A DNA stretch of 64,000 nt from an uncultured Pirellulaceae bacterium (lineage in GTDB: Bacteria; Planctomycetota; Planctomycetia; Pirellulales; Pirellulaceae), in NCBI GenBank assembly GCA_938010615.1, contig CALLUY010000083.1, forward strand, positions 1 through 64,000. Reading direction: 5' to 3'. Made by a program: the position numbers and the translations under genes. How positions within the stretch are numbered: position 1 is the first letter of the stretch; the number at the start of each line of letters is the position of its first letter. Of this stretch, positions 17,809-25,841 are shown piece by piece. The notes under the pieces were generated by a model. That model had not been told where the DNA came from. It saw only the letters and a list, made by a program, of their open reading frames with translations, and ran no database searches.

Positions 17809-20562
17809 CTAACCAACGTTTTGCAAACCAGCAGCGATGCCGTTAATCGAGAGAACAATCGACCGCTGCAGCTCTTCCAATTGCGGGTGCTCCAAGTTTG
17901 AACGCAGCTCTTTCAACAACGCGACCTGAATGTAGTTCATCGGATCGACGTAGGGATTGCGGACTTTAATGCTGTGCTGCAACCACGGCTCAGCCTCTAG
18001 AATCTCGGTCGACTCGGTCACCTTCAACAGCATTTCGCGACTCAATTCAAACTCAGCTTTGATGTCGTTGAAAATCACAGCACCAATTTTCGGATCGGCC
18101 AGCTCCGCATACATGCCCGCGATCTCCATGTCCGCTCGCCCCATCCCAAGATGCACATTCGAAAGCATTGTCCTGAAAAACGGCCACTCTCGATTCATCG
18201 TCTGCAACATTTCCAATCGCTGGCCATCCGAACCATCACCCAGCCATTCAGAAAACGCGGTTCCGATTCCATACCAACTGGGCACGTTCGCTCGAGACTG
18301 AGTCCAAGCAAACACCCACGGAATCGCTCGCAAATCGTCCAACGATTTCGTGACGCGGCGATGCGATGGACGTGAACCAATATTCAGCCGATCAATCTGA
18401 TCAATTGGCGTCGCCGTTTGAAAATAGCTCAGGAAATCCGGATGATCGATCAAGCTGCGATACTTCTTCCACGCCGTTGTGCTCAACCCGTCCATTGCTT
18501 CTGACCACTGCGCCAAAGCATCGAACTCCGGACGCTTACCTGTCGAACAGAGCACGGCATGAAGCACTTGCTCAAGATGGCGTCGCGCGATTCCGGGAAC
18601 GCTATAGCGTGAGCTTACAACTTCTCCCTGTTCCGTGATTCGAATTCGACCGCGAACCGATTCAGTTGGTTGCGCAAGAATCGCCCGGTTCGTTGGACCA
18701 CCGCCGCGACCAAGTGATCCACCTCGACCATGAAACAGTGTCATTCGAATATTGCAATCGGCACAGGCCTGAGCCATGTTTCGCTGAGCCGTGAACAGCA
18801 TCCAGTTGGCTCGCATGAAGCCGCCATCTTTATTGCTGTCGCTGTAGCCGATCATGATCTGTTGCTGATCGCCACGCATCTTTAAATGTTGTGCGTAGAC
18901 GGGATTCGCAAACAGCGCCTTCATGATTTCCGGAGCCGCCATCAAATCATCAACCGTTTCGAACAGAGGCACGATGTCCAGCTTGCCCAACAGACCCGCA
19001 TCTTTCCCGAACAGCAAGATCTCCAGCAGGTTACTCACACCTTCAGTCATACTGATGATGTAAGTCGTCATACTAGATTCGCCGATGACGTTGTGAGCCT
19101 TCTTGATGGTCGCGAACAGGTCCAGCAACTTCGCCGTGCCAACCTTTTGATCGTCGGACACCGAAGAGAATTCTTGGTCGCCATCAGTCGCGAATTTCGT
19201 CAGCGTTTCAATCCGCTGCGGCTCTTTAAGCTCAAGGTAATTTTCGCAGTAGCCAAGCGAACGCAACAAGTCATCCATCGCAGTGCGGTGAGTTTTCGCA
19301 TGCTGACGAACGTCCATGGATGCAAGGTGAAAGCCGAAAACATGGGTCGCACGAATCAAACGCTCCAACCGTCCGCGAGCCAAACGCCATCCACGATTCT
19401 CCATCAAACTATCGCGAATCAACTCAAGATCATGCCGATAAGCTTCGACGTTTGCATAAGCGCGGCGCGGCGCGGGAGTTCCGGACCAAGCAACGTCGGC
19501 TGCGTCCCGAGTCGCACGTAAGCGACGGAACATCATCACCAACTTTTTGCGATACGGCTCGTCATCGAATCGATCCAGCACTTCATATTCCGAAGGATCA
19601 ACCAGTTCACGATCAGCCGCAAGGCTGTCCGTCAGTGACTGACTGATATCGGTGCGTGATTCGCTGCAGCTTAGTAGCTCGTAGAGTCCATCGACCTCTT
19701 TCAAATACATCGTCAACACGAGATTCTGCTGTGCCTTCAAAGCTTCAATCGTTGTGTCGATGGTAACAAAGGGATTGCCGTCGCGGTCGCCTCCGATCCA
19801 CGTACCGTAGCGAAGGAAACTGGGTACATCGAATTCTTCATCCGGCCACGTCTCTTTGAGAGACTGTTCAAGGTCTTCGTAGATGCGAGGCACCAGATCG
19901 AACAAAGTGTGCTCGAAAAAATAGAGCCCTGTGTTTCGAACTTCGTCCATAACCGTCGGTCGGCGTTGGCGAGTCTCCGCCGATTGCCACAGCAGCGTAA
20001 TGTAGTCGTGCAACAATTCTCGCAAACTTGCCCGTTCTTTCGAAAGCACATTTCCATCGTTGACTTTCGCGATCAGCTCGGTGACTTGACGCAAGATCTC
20101 ACGAATCGTCTGTCGCTTTGACTCCGTCGGATGCGCCGTGAAGACCGGAACGATTTCCATCGTTTGGAAAATGTCCTTCAGCTGCGCAGGAGAAACTCCT
20201 TCTCGCTTCAATGTCTCGAGAGCCGCTGCAACGGTTTCGTCCATCGGCTGACCGGATTCAAAAGCTTTCTCGGATCGTTGACTCAGAATCTCGACGCGCT
20301 GATGTTCTTCAGCAAGATTGACCAGCTGGAAATAAGTCAAAAATGCTTTCAATGTCGATTCGGACAGGTCAAGATTCTCGACCAGCCGAGGCATCAATTC
20401 GGCCAGACGCTTCTGAGCCGACTCGTCGCCGGAACGCCATTGCTTGGCCAAGGAGCGAATTTCTTCCTCGAGTTCGAACGCAGCTTCGCCTTCTTGGTAG
20501 ACGATCGTTTCGCCAAGCAGATCGCCAAGCAGTCGAATGTTAGAGCTAATGTCGTTTTTCAT
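17809..20562 (-). CDS. ppc: Phosphoenolpyruvate carboxylase
   Basis: 917 aa, normal length for the bacterial enzyme, which carboxylates PEP to oxaloacetate to refill the TCA cycle. The catalytic His144 lies in VFTAHPTESKR. The glycine-rich catalytic loop FHGRGGSLGRGGGPT and the motif GYSDSNKDGG are intact. The C-terminus NGIAAGLQNVG matches the family ending. The ATG at 20562 is preceded by a short gap to the divergent xseB gene. No sign of degradation. Confidence 0.97.
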   Translation of the reverse strand: MKNDISSNIRLLGDLLGETIVYQEGEAAFELEEEIRSLAKQWRSGDESAQKRLAELMPRLVENLDLSESTLKAFLTYFQLVNLAEEHQRVEILSQRSEKAFESGQPMDETVAAALETLKREGVSPAQLKDIFQTMEIVPVFTAHPTESKRQTIREILRQVTELIAKVNDGNVLSKERASLRELLHDYITLLWQSAETRQRRPTVMDEVRNTGLYFFEHTLFDLVPRIYEDLEQSLKETWPDEEFDVPSFLRYGTWIGGDRDGNPFVTIDTTIEALKAQQNLVLTMYLKEVDGLYELLSCSESRTDISQSLTDSLAADRELVDPSEYEVLDRFDDEPYRKKLVMMFRRLRATRDAADVAWSGTPAPRRAYANVEAYRHDLELIRDSLMENRGWRLARGRLERLIRATHVFGFHLASMDVRQHAKTHRTAMDDLLRSLGYCENYLELKEPQRIETLTKFATDGDQEFSSVSDDQKVGTAKLLDLFATIKKAHNVIGESSMTTYIISMTEGVSNLLEILLFGKDAGLLGKLDIVPLFETVDDLMAAPEIMKALFANPVYAQHLKMRGDQQQIMIGYSDSNKDGGFMRANWMLFTAQRNMAQACADCNIRMTLFHGRGGSLGRGGGPTNRAILAQPTESVRGRIRITEQGEVVSSRYSVPGIARRHLEQVLHAVLCSTGKRPEFDALAQWSEAMDGLSTTAWKKYRSLIDHPDFLSYFQTATPIDQIDRLNIGSRPSHRRVTKSLDDLRAIPWVFAWTQSRANVPSWYGIGTAFSEWLGDGSDGQRLEMLQTMNREWPFFRTMLSNVHLGMGRADMEIAGMYAELADPKIGAVIFNDIKAEFELSREMLLKVTESTEILEAEPWLQHSIKVRNPYVDPMNYIQVALLKELRSNLEHPQLEELQRSIVLSINGIAAGLQNVG

Positions 20563-20697
20563 TGCGTAAAGTTCGTTGATGGTCTGCGTTTCAGATAATT
20601 CTCACACGACATAATGTACCGCAGTACCAATTCTACGATGAGGGGGCAGATCCGCATCACACCTGACAGTTCGCCGCTGGCTTGCTATCCTGAAGCT

Positions 20698-21078
20698 ATG
20701 GCAAAAAAGAAACCAATCAAGAAAAAAGCGGCGCCCAAGGATGCCGTTCCGTTCGAAACATCGCTCGAGGAGCTGCGTCAAATCCTGGGCGATCTTGAAG
20801 AAGGCAATTTGCCGCTGAGTGAATCGCTTGAAAAATACGAAGCCGGAATTGCTCATCTTCGCAACTGTCATGTTTCTCTCAACGAGGCGAAAGCTCGAAT
20901 CAAATTGCTGGTTCGCGTGGACAAAGACGGCAAAGCCATCACCAAACCGTACGATCACTCGGCAACGGTCGCGGAGAAGTCACCTGATAGCGTGTCCGAA
21001 AATGAAAAAGAATCTCTCCAAGAAGAACTTGATCATGAGACCGAAGAGGATGGTGATTGGGATGGCGGATTGTTTTAG
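20698..21078 (+). CDS. xseB: Exodeoxyribonuclease VII small subunit
   Basis: 126 aa from the ATG at 20698; the ORF track starts upstream at 20614, in the divergent promoter region. The XseB core is clear: FETSLEELRQILGDLEEGNL followed by LSESLEKYEAGIAHLRNC and LNEAKARIKLLV. A Lys-rich N-terminus and an acidic C-terminal tail extend the roughly 60-residue core. It pairs with XseA to degrade single-stranded DNA; xseA is not in the window. Confidence 0.93.
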   Translation: MAKKKPIKKKAAPKDAVPFETSLEELRQILGDLEEGNLPLSESLEKYEAGIAHLRNCHVSLNEAKARIKLLVRVDKDGKAITKPYDHSATVAEKSPDSVSENEKESLQEELDHETEEDGDWDGGLF

Positions 21079-21095
21079 TCAACGCTCTCGCAGCA

Positions 21096-21345
21096 TCAAT
21101 ACAAGCTCGAAACGCAAGCGAGTGAATCACCACGCCGGCATATTCACTCGCTTGCGCTTTTTGATGTTGCGCAAATACCAGCCCGACGCGCAAGCGAGGG
21201 AATATTTCCGAGAATTTCCCGATCCCTCGCTTGCGCGTCGGGCTTGTATTGCAACGCTTCGTATTTTTCAATTTCCACGTGTATTGTCATGTAAAACAAG
21301 AAATCCCAACTTAAATGCGCAACATCAAAACTTGCGCTTCGGGCT
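21096..21345 (-). repeat. Composite interspersed repeat (copy A)
   Basis: About 250 bp in inverse orientation to the copies at 27995-28262 and 35566-35866. It contains the CCCGACGCGCAAGCGAGGGA and GCGCAACATCAAAACTTGCG modules and a segment reading CTTCGTATTTTTCAATTT. It supplies the N-terminal coding part of the following hydrolase gene. Confidence 0.85.
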
Positions 21346-22501
21346 TGCATTGGCTCTCTGTTTGCTAACGCTCCCTTCATCCGCTGTCGCTGACGAACCC
21401 GACCCGCAAATCCTCGCCCACTACATGCCGTGGTACGAAGCCGCACCAGAAACCAAAAAGTGGGGCTGGCACTGGACGATGAATCACTTCGATCCGGACA
21501 AGGTTGGAGCCAACGGCCGTCGCGAAATCGCTGGCTTTCACTACCCGTCAATCGGTCCCTACGATTCTGGCGATCCACACGTCCTCGAGTACCACGTTTT
21601 GTTGATGAAGCTCAGTGGCATCGATGGCGTCATCATCGACTGGTATGGTTCGCGTGACTTTCGCGACTACCCGATGATCGATCGTAACACTCGAGCACTG
21701 ATTCCATGGCTTAAAAAAGCCGGCCTCTCTTTCACGTTTTGCTATGAAGACCAAACGATCAAGCACATGGTTGCAGACAAAGTGATCGCTGCATCAGATG
21801 ACGTCGCGGAGTTCGTCGGAGAGCTAAACAAACTTGCCGACGAATTCTTCTCTGATGAATCGTGGATCAAATCCGGCGACAAACCGGTGCTGCTAACCTT
21901 TGGACCTCAGCACTTCAGGGCCGATGCGTGGAAACAAGCTTTAAAACAATGCAAACTGGCTCCCAAAGTTTTCGGCATGCCGCACGCAGACAAACATTTT
22001 GAACTGGAAGGATCGTTTGCTTGGCCGCCGGTTCATGATCGCGGCATCGTCGCACCCGAAACATGGAGAAGTTTCCTCACCAGAATTTACAAAGATAGCA
22101 AAAAGGAAATGATCCCCGTCGTGTTCCCTGGCTTTCGTGACATCTACTCGGATGCCAAAGTCCAGAAAAGCCATGGCGTTATCGATGAGCGTGACGGTCT
22201 AACGTTCGCCGAATCACTGAAACTGGCACGGGAGACAAAAGCCAACCTGATTCAAATCGCCACATGGAACGATTTCGGAGAAGGCACCATCATCGAACCG
22301 ACTCGCGAGTGTGGGCTTCGTTATCTGGAACATTTGATCGAAACCGATAACAACGCTCAATTCCAGAAAGCCGATTTGATCCTTCCATTGCAACTCTATC
22401 GTCTTCGCAAGTCCAACGCGGAACTGGCTGACGAAGTCGCCAAAGCGATGTTTGATGGCGACTGCAAACTTGCCAGAAAACTTTTGGCGCAGCCGAGGTA
22501 G
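21164..22501 (+). CDS. Secreted glycoside hydrolase family 71/99-like protein
   Basis: About 445 aa from the ATG at 21164; start uncertain. The ORF track's 20819 start runs through xseB and the repeat and is not credible. A TTG at 21284 would give a more compact signal peptide. The mature part begins after LPSSAVADE with ILAHYMPWYEA, then GVIIDWYG and FTFCYEDQTIK, matching GH99/GH71-like alpha-mannan-active TIM barrels. The signal peptide core LRFGLALALCLLTL is encoded by the interspersed repeat. Substrate unknown; a polysaccharide backbone is likely. Confidence 0.72.
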   Translation: MLRKYQPDAQAREYFREFPDPSLARRACIATLRIFQFPRVLSCKTRNPNLNAQHQNLRFGLALALCLLTLPSSAVADEPDPQILAHYMPWYEAAPETKKWGWHWTMNHFDPDKVGANGRREIAGFHYPSIGPYDSGDPHVLEYHVLLMKLSGIDGVIIDWYGSRDFRDYPMIDRNTRALIPWLKKAGLSFTFCYEDQTIKHMVADKVIAASDDVAEFVGELNKLADEFFSDESWIKSGDKPVLLTFGPQHFRADAWKQALKQCKLAPKVFGMPHADKHFELEGSFAWPPVHDRGIVAPETWRSFLTRIYKDSKKEMIPVVFPGFRDIYSDAKVQKSHGVIDERDGLTFAESLKLARETKANLIQIATWNDFGEGTIIEPTRECGLRYLEHLIETDNNAQFQKADLILPLQLYRLRKSNAELADEVAKAMFDGDCKLARKLLAQPR

Positions 22502-22504
22502 CTG

Positions 22505-23395
22505 ATGAAAGTCATTGCCTCAACGTCGCTGCAATCCAGAACGGTTGACCCGAAAGTTCAATCGCTACTCGAAACAGTCGATCCATCGTGGCTTCGGGAG
22601 ATCGTCGTACAGATCTCGAAACCGCGTCAATGGACAAAACAGCGCGAACAGAACCGCGCAACCGCGGACTTCATCGAAACTCAACTTCAAAGTTTCGGCT
22701 ACAAGACGTTTCGACAGAGCCAATACGACAACATTGTGACCGAATTCGATCGCAGTCATCCCGTGACGATCATCGGCGCTCATTACGACAGCGTGCCGCA
22801 GACTCCCGGCGCCGACGACAACGGAAGCGCCGTCGCGGCGATGCTTGGCTGCGCAAAGGCTATTGCCGGATTGAATCTGCCGGTTTGCTTCGCCGCTTTC
22901 AATCTTGAAGAAGAAGGACTCGAAGGCAGTAAGTCTTTCGTCAACGACTTCATTAAGCCTGAGAAGGTCAGCGTTAAGGTCGCCCACATTCTGGAAATGG
23001 TTGGCTACTGCGACCACACCGAAGGATCGCAGAACTTACCCAAGGGCTTGCCCGTGAAGCTTGCTCGATCAGCGGGTGACTTTCTGGCGATCGTTGCGAA
23101 TCGGAATTCGAACCGAATCCTGAAACCGACGGTTCAGACGGCCAAGACTTATGTTGAAGACCTACCTGTTCTTGGCCTTCAAGTGTTCATGGGCATGGAA
23201 CGCATCTTTAAAGATCTTCGCCGCAGTGATCACGCACCGTTTTGGGACGCTGGATATCCCGCGTTCATGTGGACGGACACTTCGGAGTTTCGAAACCCGC
23301 ACTATCATCAACCGACAGATACGCCAGAGACGTTGGACTATGAGTTTTTGAAACGCGTGACACAGATGTTGGTGGCAGCAGTGAGTCGAAAGTAA
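22505..23395 (+). CDS. M28 family zinc aminopeptidase-like protein
   Basis: 296 aa. M28 zinc ligands are visible: His in IIGAHYDSV, Asp in GADDNGSAV, Glu-Glu in NLEEEGLEGS, and a final His in RNPHYHQPTDT. Another metal or catalytic region is SDHAPFWDAGYPAFMWTDT. No signal peptide is apparent, so it would be cytoplasmic. It starts 3 bp after the glycoside hydrolase stop, suggesting co-transcription. It may instead be a glutaminyl-cyclase-like M28 member. Confidence 0.87.
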   Translation: MKVIASTSLQSRTVDPKVQSLLETVDPSWLREIVVQISKPRQWTKQREQNRATADFIETQLQSFGYKTFRQSQYDNIVTEFDRSHPVTIIGAHYDSVPQTPGADDNGSAVAAMLGCAKAIAGLNLPVCFAAFNLEEEGLEGSKSFVNDFIKPEKVSVKVAHILEMVGYCDHTEGSQNLPKGLPVKLARSAGDFLAIVANRNSNRILKPTVQTAKTYVEDLPVLGLQVFMGMERIFKDLRRSDHAPFWDAGYPAFMWTDTSEFRNPHYHQPTDTPETLDYEFLKRVTQMLVAAVSRK

Positions 23396-23696
23396 TTGAC
23401 AGAGCTTTTTGCGCCAGCAAGCAGATTCGAGAACATGCCATCACAGTCCAGAGGCCTATGCCACCCTTCTATGCTCGCTCCCCTCTCCCCGCGAATCCGG
23501 AGCCTGAGGCATCGCCGTGAAGATTTTTCCAATGCCAAAATTCCATCTTGCGCATCGTTTTCTGGCTGGACACCCGGACGCTCACGCGTCTCGGCTCACT
23601 TTTCAATTCGAAGCAGGCAAGTGAGCCGTTGGCCGTAAGGCCTCGGGTAGCCACTGCGAGAAATGCAGGCCTTGCTTTTTGCTGTCTGGAAACTCT
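23396..23696. other. Gene-free stretch with three short repeat types
   Basis: It holds a copy of CCAGAGGCCTATGCCACC (about 23449-23466), a CTCCCCGCGAATCCGGAGCC segment, and GTGAGCCGTTGGCCGTAAGG (about 23619-23638), a sequence type common in planctomycete spacers. No coding potential was accepted here. Confidence 0.65.
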
Positions 23697-25034
23697 TCAC
23701 GGCGTTGGGGCTGGGGGTGAGGGGCTTGAGCATTCCCCCCTTGAGTCCAACTTCACGTACTGGCAAACCGCATCGCAGAGCTTCACCAAATCCTCCTCGC
23801 CAATCGTAAACGCAGGTGCCAAATATACCGTGTCGCGAATTGGACGGATCCAAAGGCCTTCTTCCACAAAGCCTGAAACTGCAACCCCAACATCCAAATC
23901 AGCTTTCAACCGAACAGCACCAACCGCCCCCAACACATTGACTTCAACCACATTCTCGCAATCAACCAGCGACTCCAAACCATCACGCATCACGCGTTCG
24001 ATCGCAGAGACCTGTTCAAACCGAGGATCCGATTCGAACAGATCCAGCGACGCGTTCGCCGCAGCACAAGCAATCGGGTTCCCCATAAACGTTGGACCAT
24101 GCATTAAAGCTGCCTCCCAACGATCTGAATGAAAAGGCTCGTAAACTTTCGCCGTCGCGATCGTCGCCGCCAAACCGACACTGCAACCAGTCAATCCTTT
24201 GCCGACGCACATAATATCAGGATGGATATCGGCTTGCTGATACGCAAACATACTTCCAGTTCGACCGAAACCGGTAGCAACTTCGTCTGCAATCAGAAGC
24301 ACATCGTGCTTCCTGCAAACACGCTCAATCCGCCGAAGCGCTGCAGACGAATGGAATCGCATTCCGGCTGCCATCTGAACAAGCGGCTCGATAATCACAG
24401 CCGCCAACTGATCCTTTCTCTGATCAACAAATGAATCGAACGCGGCTTCCAGTTCATCATTCTCAGGAATCGGTTGCGGAAACTGCTCAAGCAAAAACCC
24501 CTTGAAATTCGCGTGCATGCTGTCGTCAGGATCACAGACGCTCATCGCTCCCGTCGTGTCGCCATGATATGCGTTTTGAAAACTAATGAATTTATTGCGA
24601 GCCGTTCTTCCGGTCGACGAACGGTTTGCCCAATGCTGCATCGCAATTTTCATCGCGACTTCAACGGCGACCGAACCTGAGTCACTCAGGAAGACTCGAT
24701 TGCCTTCACCTTCTAGGCACTTCGCCAATCGACTGGCCAGACGCACCGCTTGATCGTGAACGATGCCGCCCATCATGACATGAGGCATCGTTTTCGCCTG
24801 TTCGATCATCGCTTCGACAATTTTTGGATGGTTGTATCCGTGACAGGCAGTCCACCACGACGAAATCCCATCAATCAATTTTCGACCATCCTTTAACCGC
24901 AAAATGACGCCGTCGGTCGATTCAACCTCAACCGGCGGCGATGCCGTTTTCATTTGGCAATAGGGACGCCAAAGGGATTCGAATGCGGAATGCGGATTGT
25001 GGAATGCAGAATTCATGTCCAACCGATATGGCAT
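23697..25034 (-). CDS. bioA: Adenosylmethionine-8-amino-7-oxononanoate aminotransferase
   Basis: 445 aa. The class III aminotransferase uses SAM to convert KAPA to DAPA in biotin synthesis. LWRPYCQM is the BioA N-terminal motif. ISSWWTACHGYNHP, SDSGSVAVEVAMK and DEVATGFGRTG bind PLP, and the PLP Lys is in CVGKGLTGCS. Possible starts are the ATGs at 25034 and 25016; both precede the conserved core. Residues NSAFHNPHSAFE come from a simple repeat, and the C-terminal SPSPPAPTP also looks repeat-derived. No other bio gene is in the window. Confidence 0.92.
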   Translation of the reverse strand: MPYRLDMNSAFHNPHSAFESLWRPYCQMKTASPPVEVESTDGVILRLKDGRKLIDGISSWWTACHGYNHPKIVEAMIEQAKTMPHVMMGGIVHDQAVRLASRLAKCLEGEGNRVFLSDSGSVAVEVAMKIAMQHWANRSSTGRTARNKFISFQNAYHGDTTGAMSVCDPDDSMHANFKGFLLEQFPQPIPENDELEAAFDSFVDQRKDQLAAVIIEPLVQMAAGMRFHSSAALRRIERVCRKHDVLLIADEVATGFGRTGSMFAYQQADIHPDIMCVGKGLTGCSVGLAATIATAKVYEPFHSDRWEAALMHGPTFMGNPIACAAANASLDLFESDPRFEQVSAIERVMRDGLESLVDCENVVEVNVLGAVGAVRLKADLDVGVAVSGFVEEGLWIRPIRDTVYLAPAFTIGEEDLVKLCDAVCQYVKLDSRGECSSPSPPAPTP

Positions 25035-25120
25035 CGTTGCGAAACAGTCGTGATAATGTTTGGGTACATACGATAGACGATATTATACATTTCGCATTCC
25101 GCATTCCGCATTCCGCATTT
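24978..25120. repeat. Inverted pair of GGAATGCGGA-type simple repeats
   Basis: CGAATGCGGAATGCGGATTG on the left and CGCATTCCGCATTCCGCATT on the right are reverse complements. They bracket the divergent bioA-pqiA promoter region. The left arm is translated into the start of BioA. The right arm ends just before the pqiA ATG. Confidence 0.8.
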
Positions 25121-25126
25121 CCAAAC

Positions 25127-25708
25127 ATGCTCAAAGCCTGCCATTGCTGTGGCCTGATCCACGAAATACCCTCGCTCGAACCGGAGCAGACTGCGGCCTG
25201 TACGCGTTGCGGCAGCCAGTTCACGGAGCCAGCCAACAAGGAGAGCTCAGCCAGCCGAACGGCAGCTGCGGCAATCGGAGCGTTTATCCTGTTCTGGCCC
25301 GCAATTCTGATGCCCATCCTGCGCATCGATCAGCTTGGGCTGACGCATCAAAGTAGCATCCTTGGTGGAACGATTGAGCTGTTCCAACATGGCAGCTGGT
25401 TTGTCGGCTCGGTTGTCCTGCTGTTCTCCGTCATCTTTCCACTCACGAAAATTGTCTTGCTGATTGAGCTCAGTTGGCTCGAGATCCTGCATCGCAAACA
25501 CAAAGCGTTCACACTTCGAATGATGGAACACCTGGGGAAGTGGAGCATGATGGATGTCATGCTGCTTGCCTTTCTAGTGATGCTGGTGAAGCTCGGCGAC
25601 ATGGTCGAATTTCATTTCGGACCAGCGATTATTGCGTTTACTTTTTGCGTCGCGATGAGCATGTTGGCATCGCTAAGTTTTGATCCACATGCGATTTGGG
25701 AAGATTAG
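25127..25708 (+). CDS. pqiA: Paraquat-inducible protein A domain protein
   Basis: 193 aa from the ATG at 25127; the ORF track extends upstream through the repeat. An N-terminal zinc-ribbon-like pair (CHCC ... CTRC) is followed by four hydrophobic segments typical of one PqiA domain. It is half the length of the two-domain E. coli PqiA. The next gene encodes an MCE protein of the PqiB type, as in pqiAB operons that link inner and outer membranes for lipid transport. Inner-membrane location predicted. Confidence 0.88.
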   Translation: MLKACHCCGLIHEIPSLEPEQTAACTRCGSQFTEPANKESSASRTAAAAIGAFILFWPAILMPILRIDQLGLTHQSSILGGTIELFQHGSWFVGSVVLLFSVIFPLTKIVLLIELSWLEILHRKHKAFTLRMMEHLGKWSMMDVMLLAFLVMLVKLGDMVEFHFGPAIIAFTFCVAMSMLASLSFDPHAIWED

Positions 25709-25712
25709 ATTA

Positions 25713-25833
25713 CGTGGTTGTGGCTTCCAGCCGCAGTCGTTTGCATACCGTAACGACGGCTTAGCCGTCACTTCAAACAACACAGGCCAGAGGCCTATGC
25801 CACCAACGATTGCGGCTGGAAGCCACAACCACG
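25713..25833. repeat. Long inverted repeat between pqiA and pqiB
   Basis: Arms at 25713-25739 and 25807-25833 (core TGGTTGTGGCTTCCAGCCGC) match at about 26 of 27 positions as inverted repeats. The loop contains a copy of ACAGGCCAGAGGCCTATGCC. Likely a miniature mobile repeat that can fold into a long hairpin within the operon. Confidence 0.88.
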
Positions 25834-25841
25834 AAAGAAAC

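Noticed and set aside
18886-19521. 211-aa plus-strand ORF inside ppc
   Set aside because: It lies entirely opposite to the conserved ppc coding frame and has no family resemblance; a shadow ORF.
20819-21163. N-terminal 115 residues of the ORF-track glycoside hydrolase
   Set aside because: They are an out-of-frame reading of xseB plus repeat DNA and cannot be part of the protein.
21096-21345. Possible CRISPR array
   Set aside because: The repeats are irregularly spaced, partly inverted and shared with distant loci; no uniform spacers and no cas genes.
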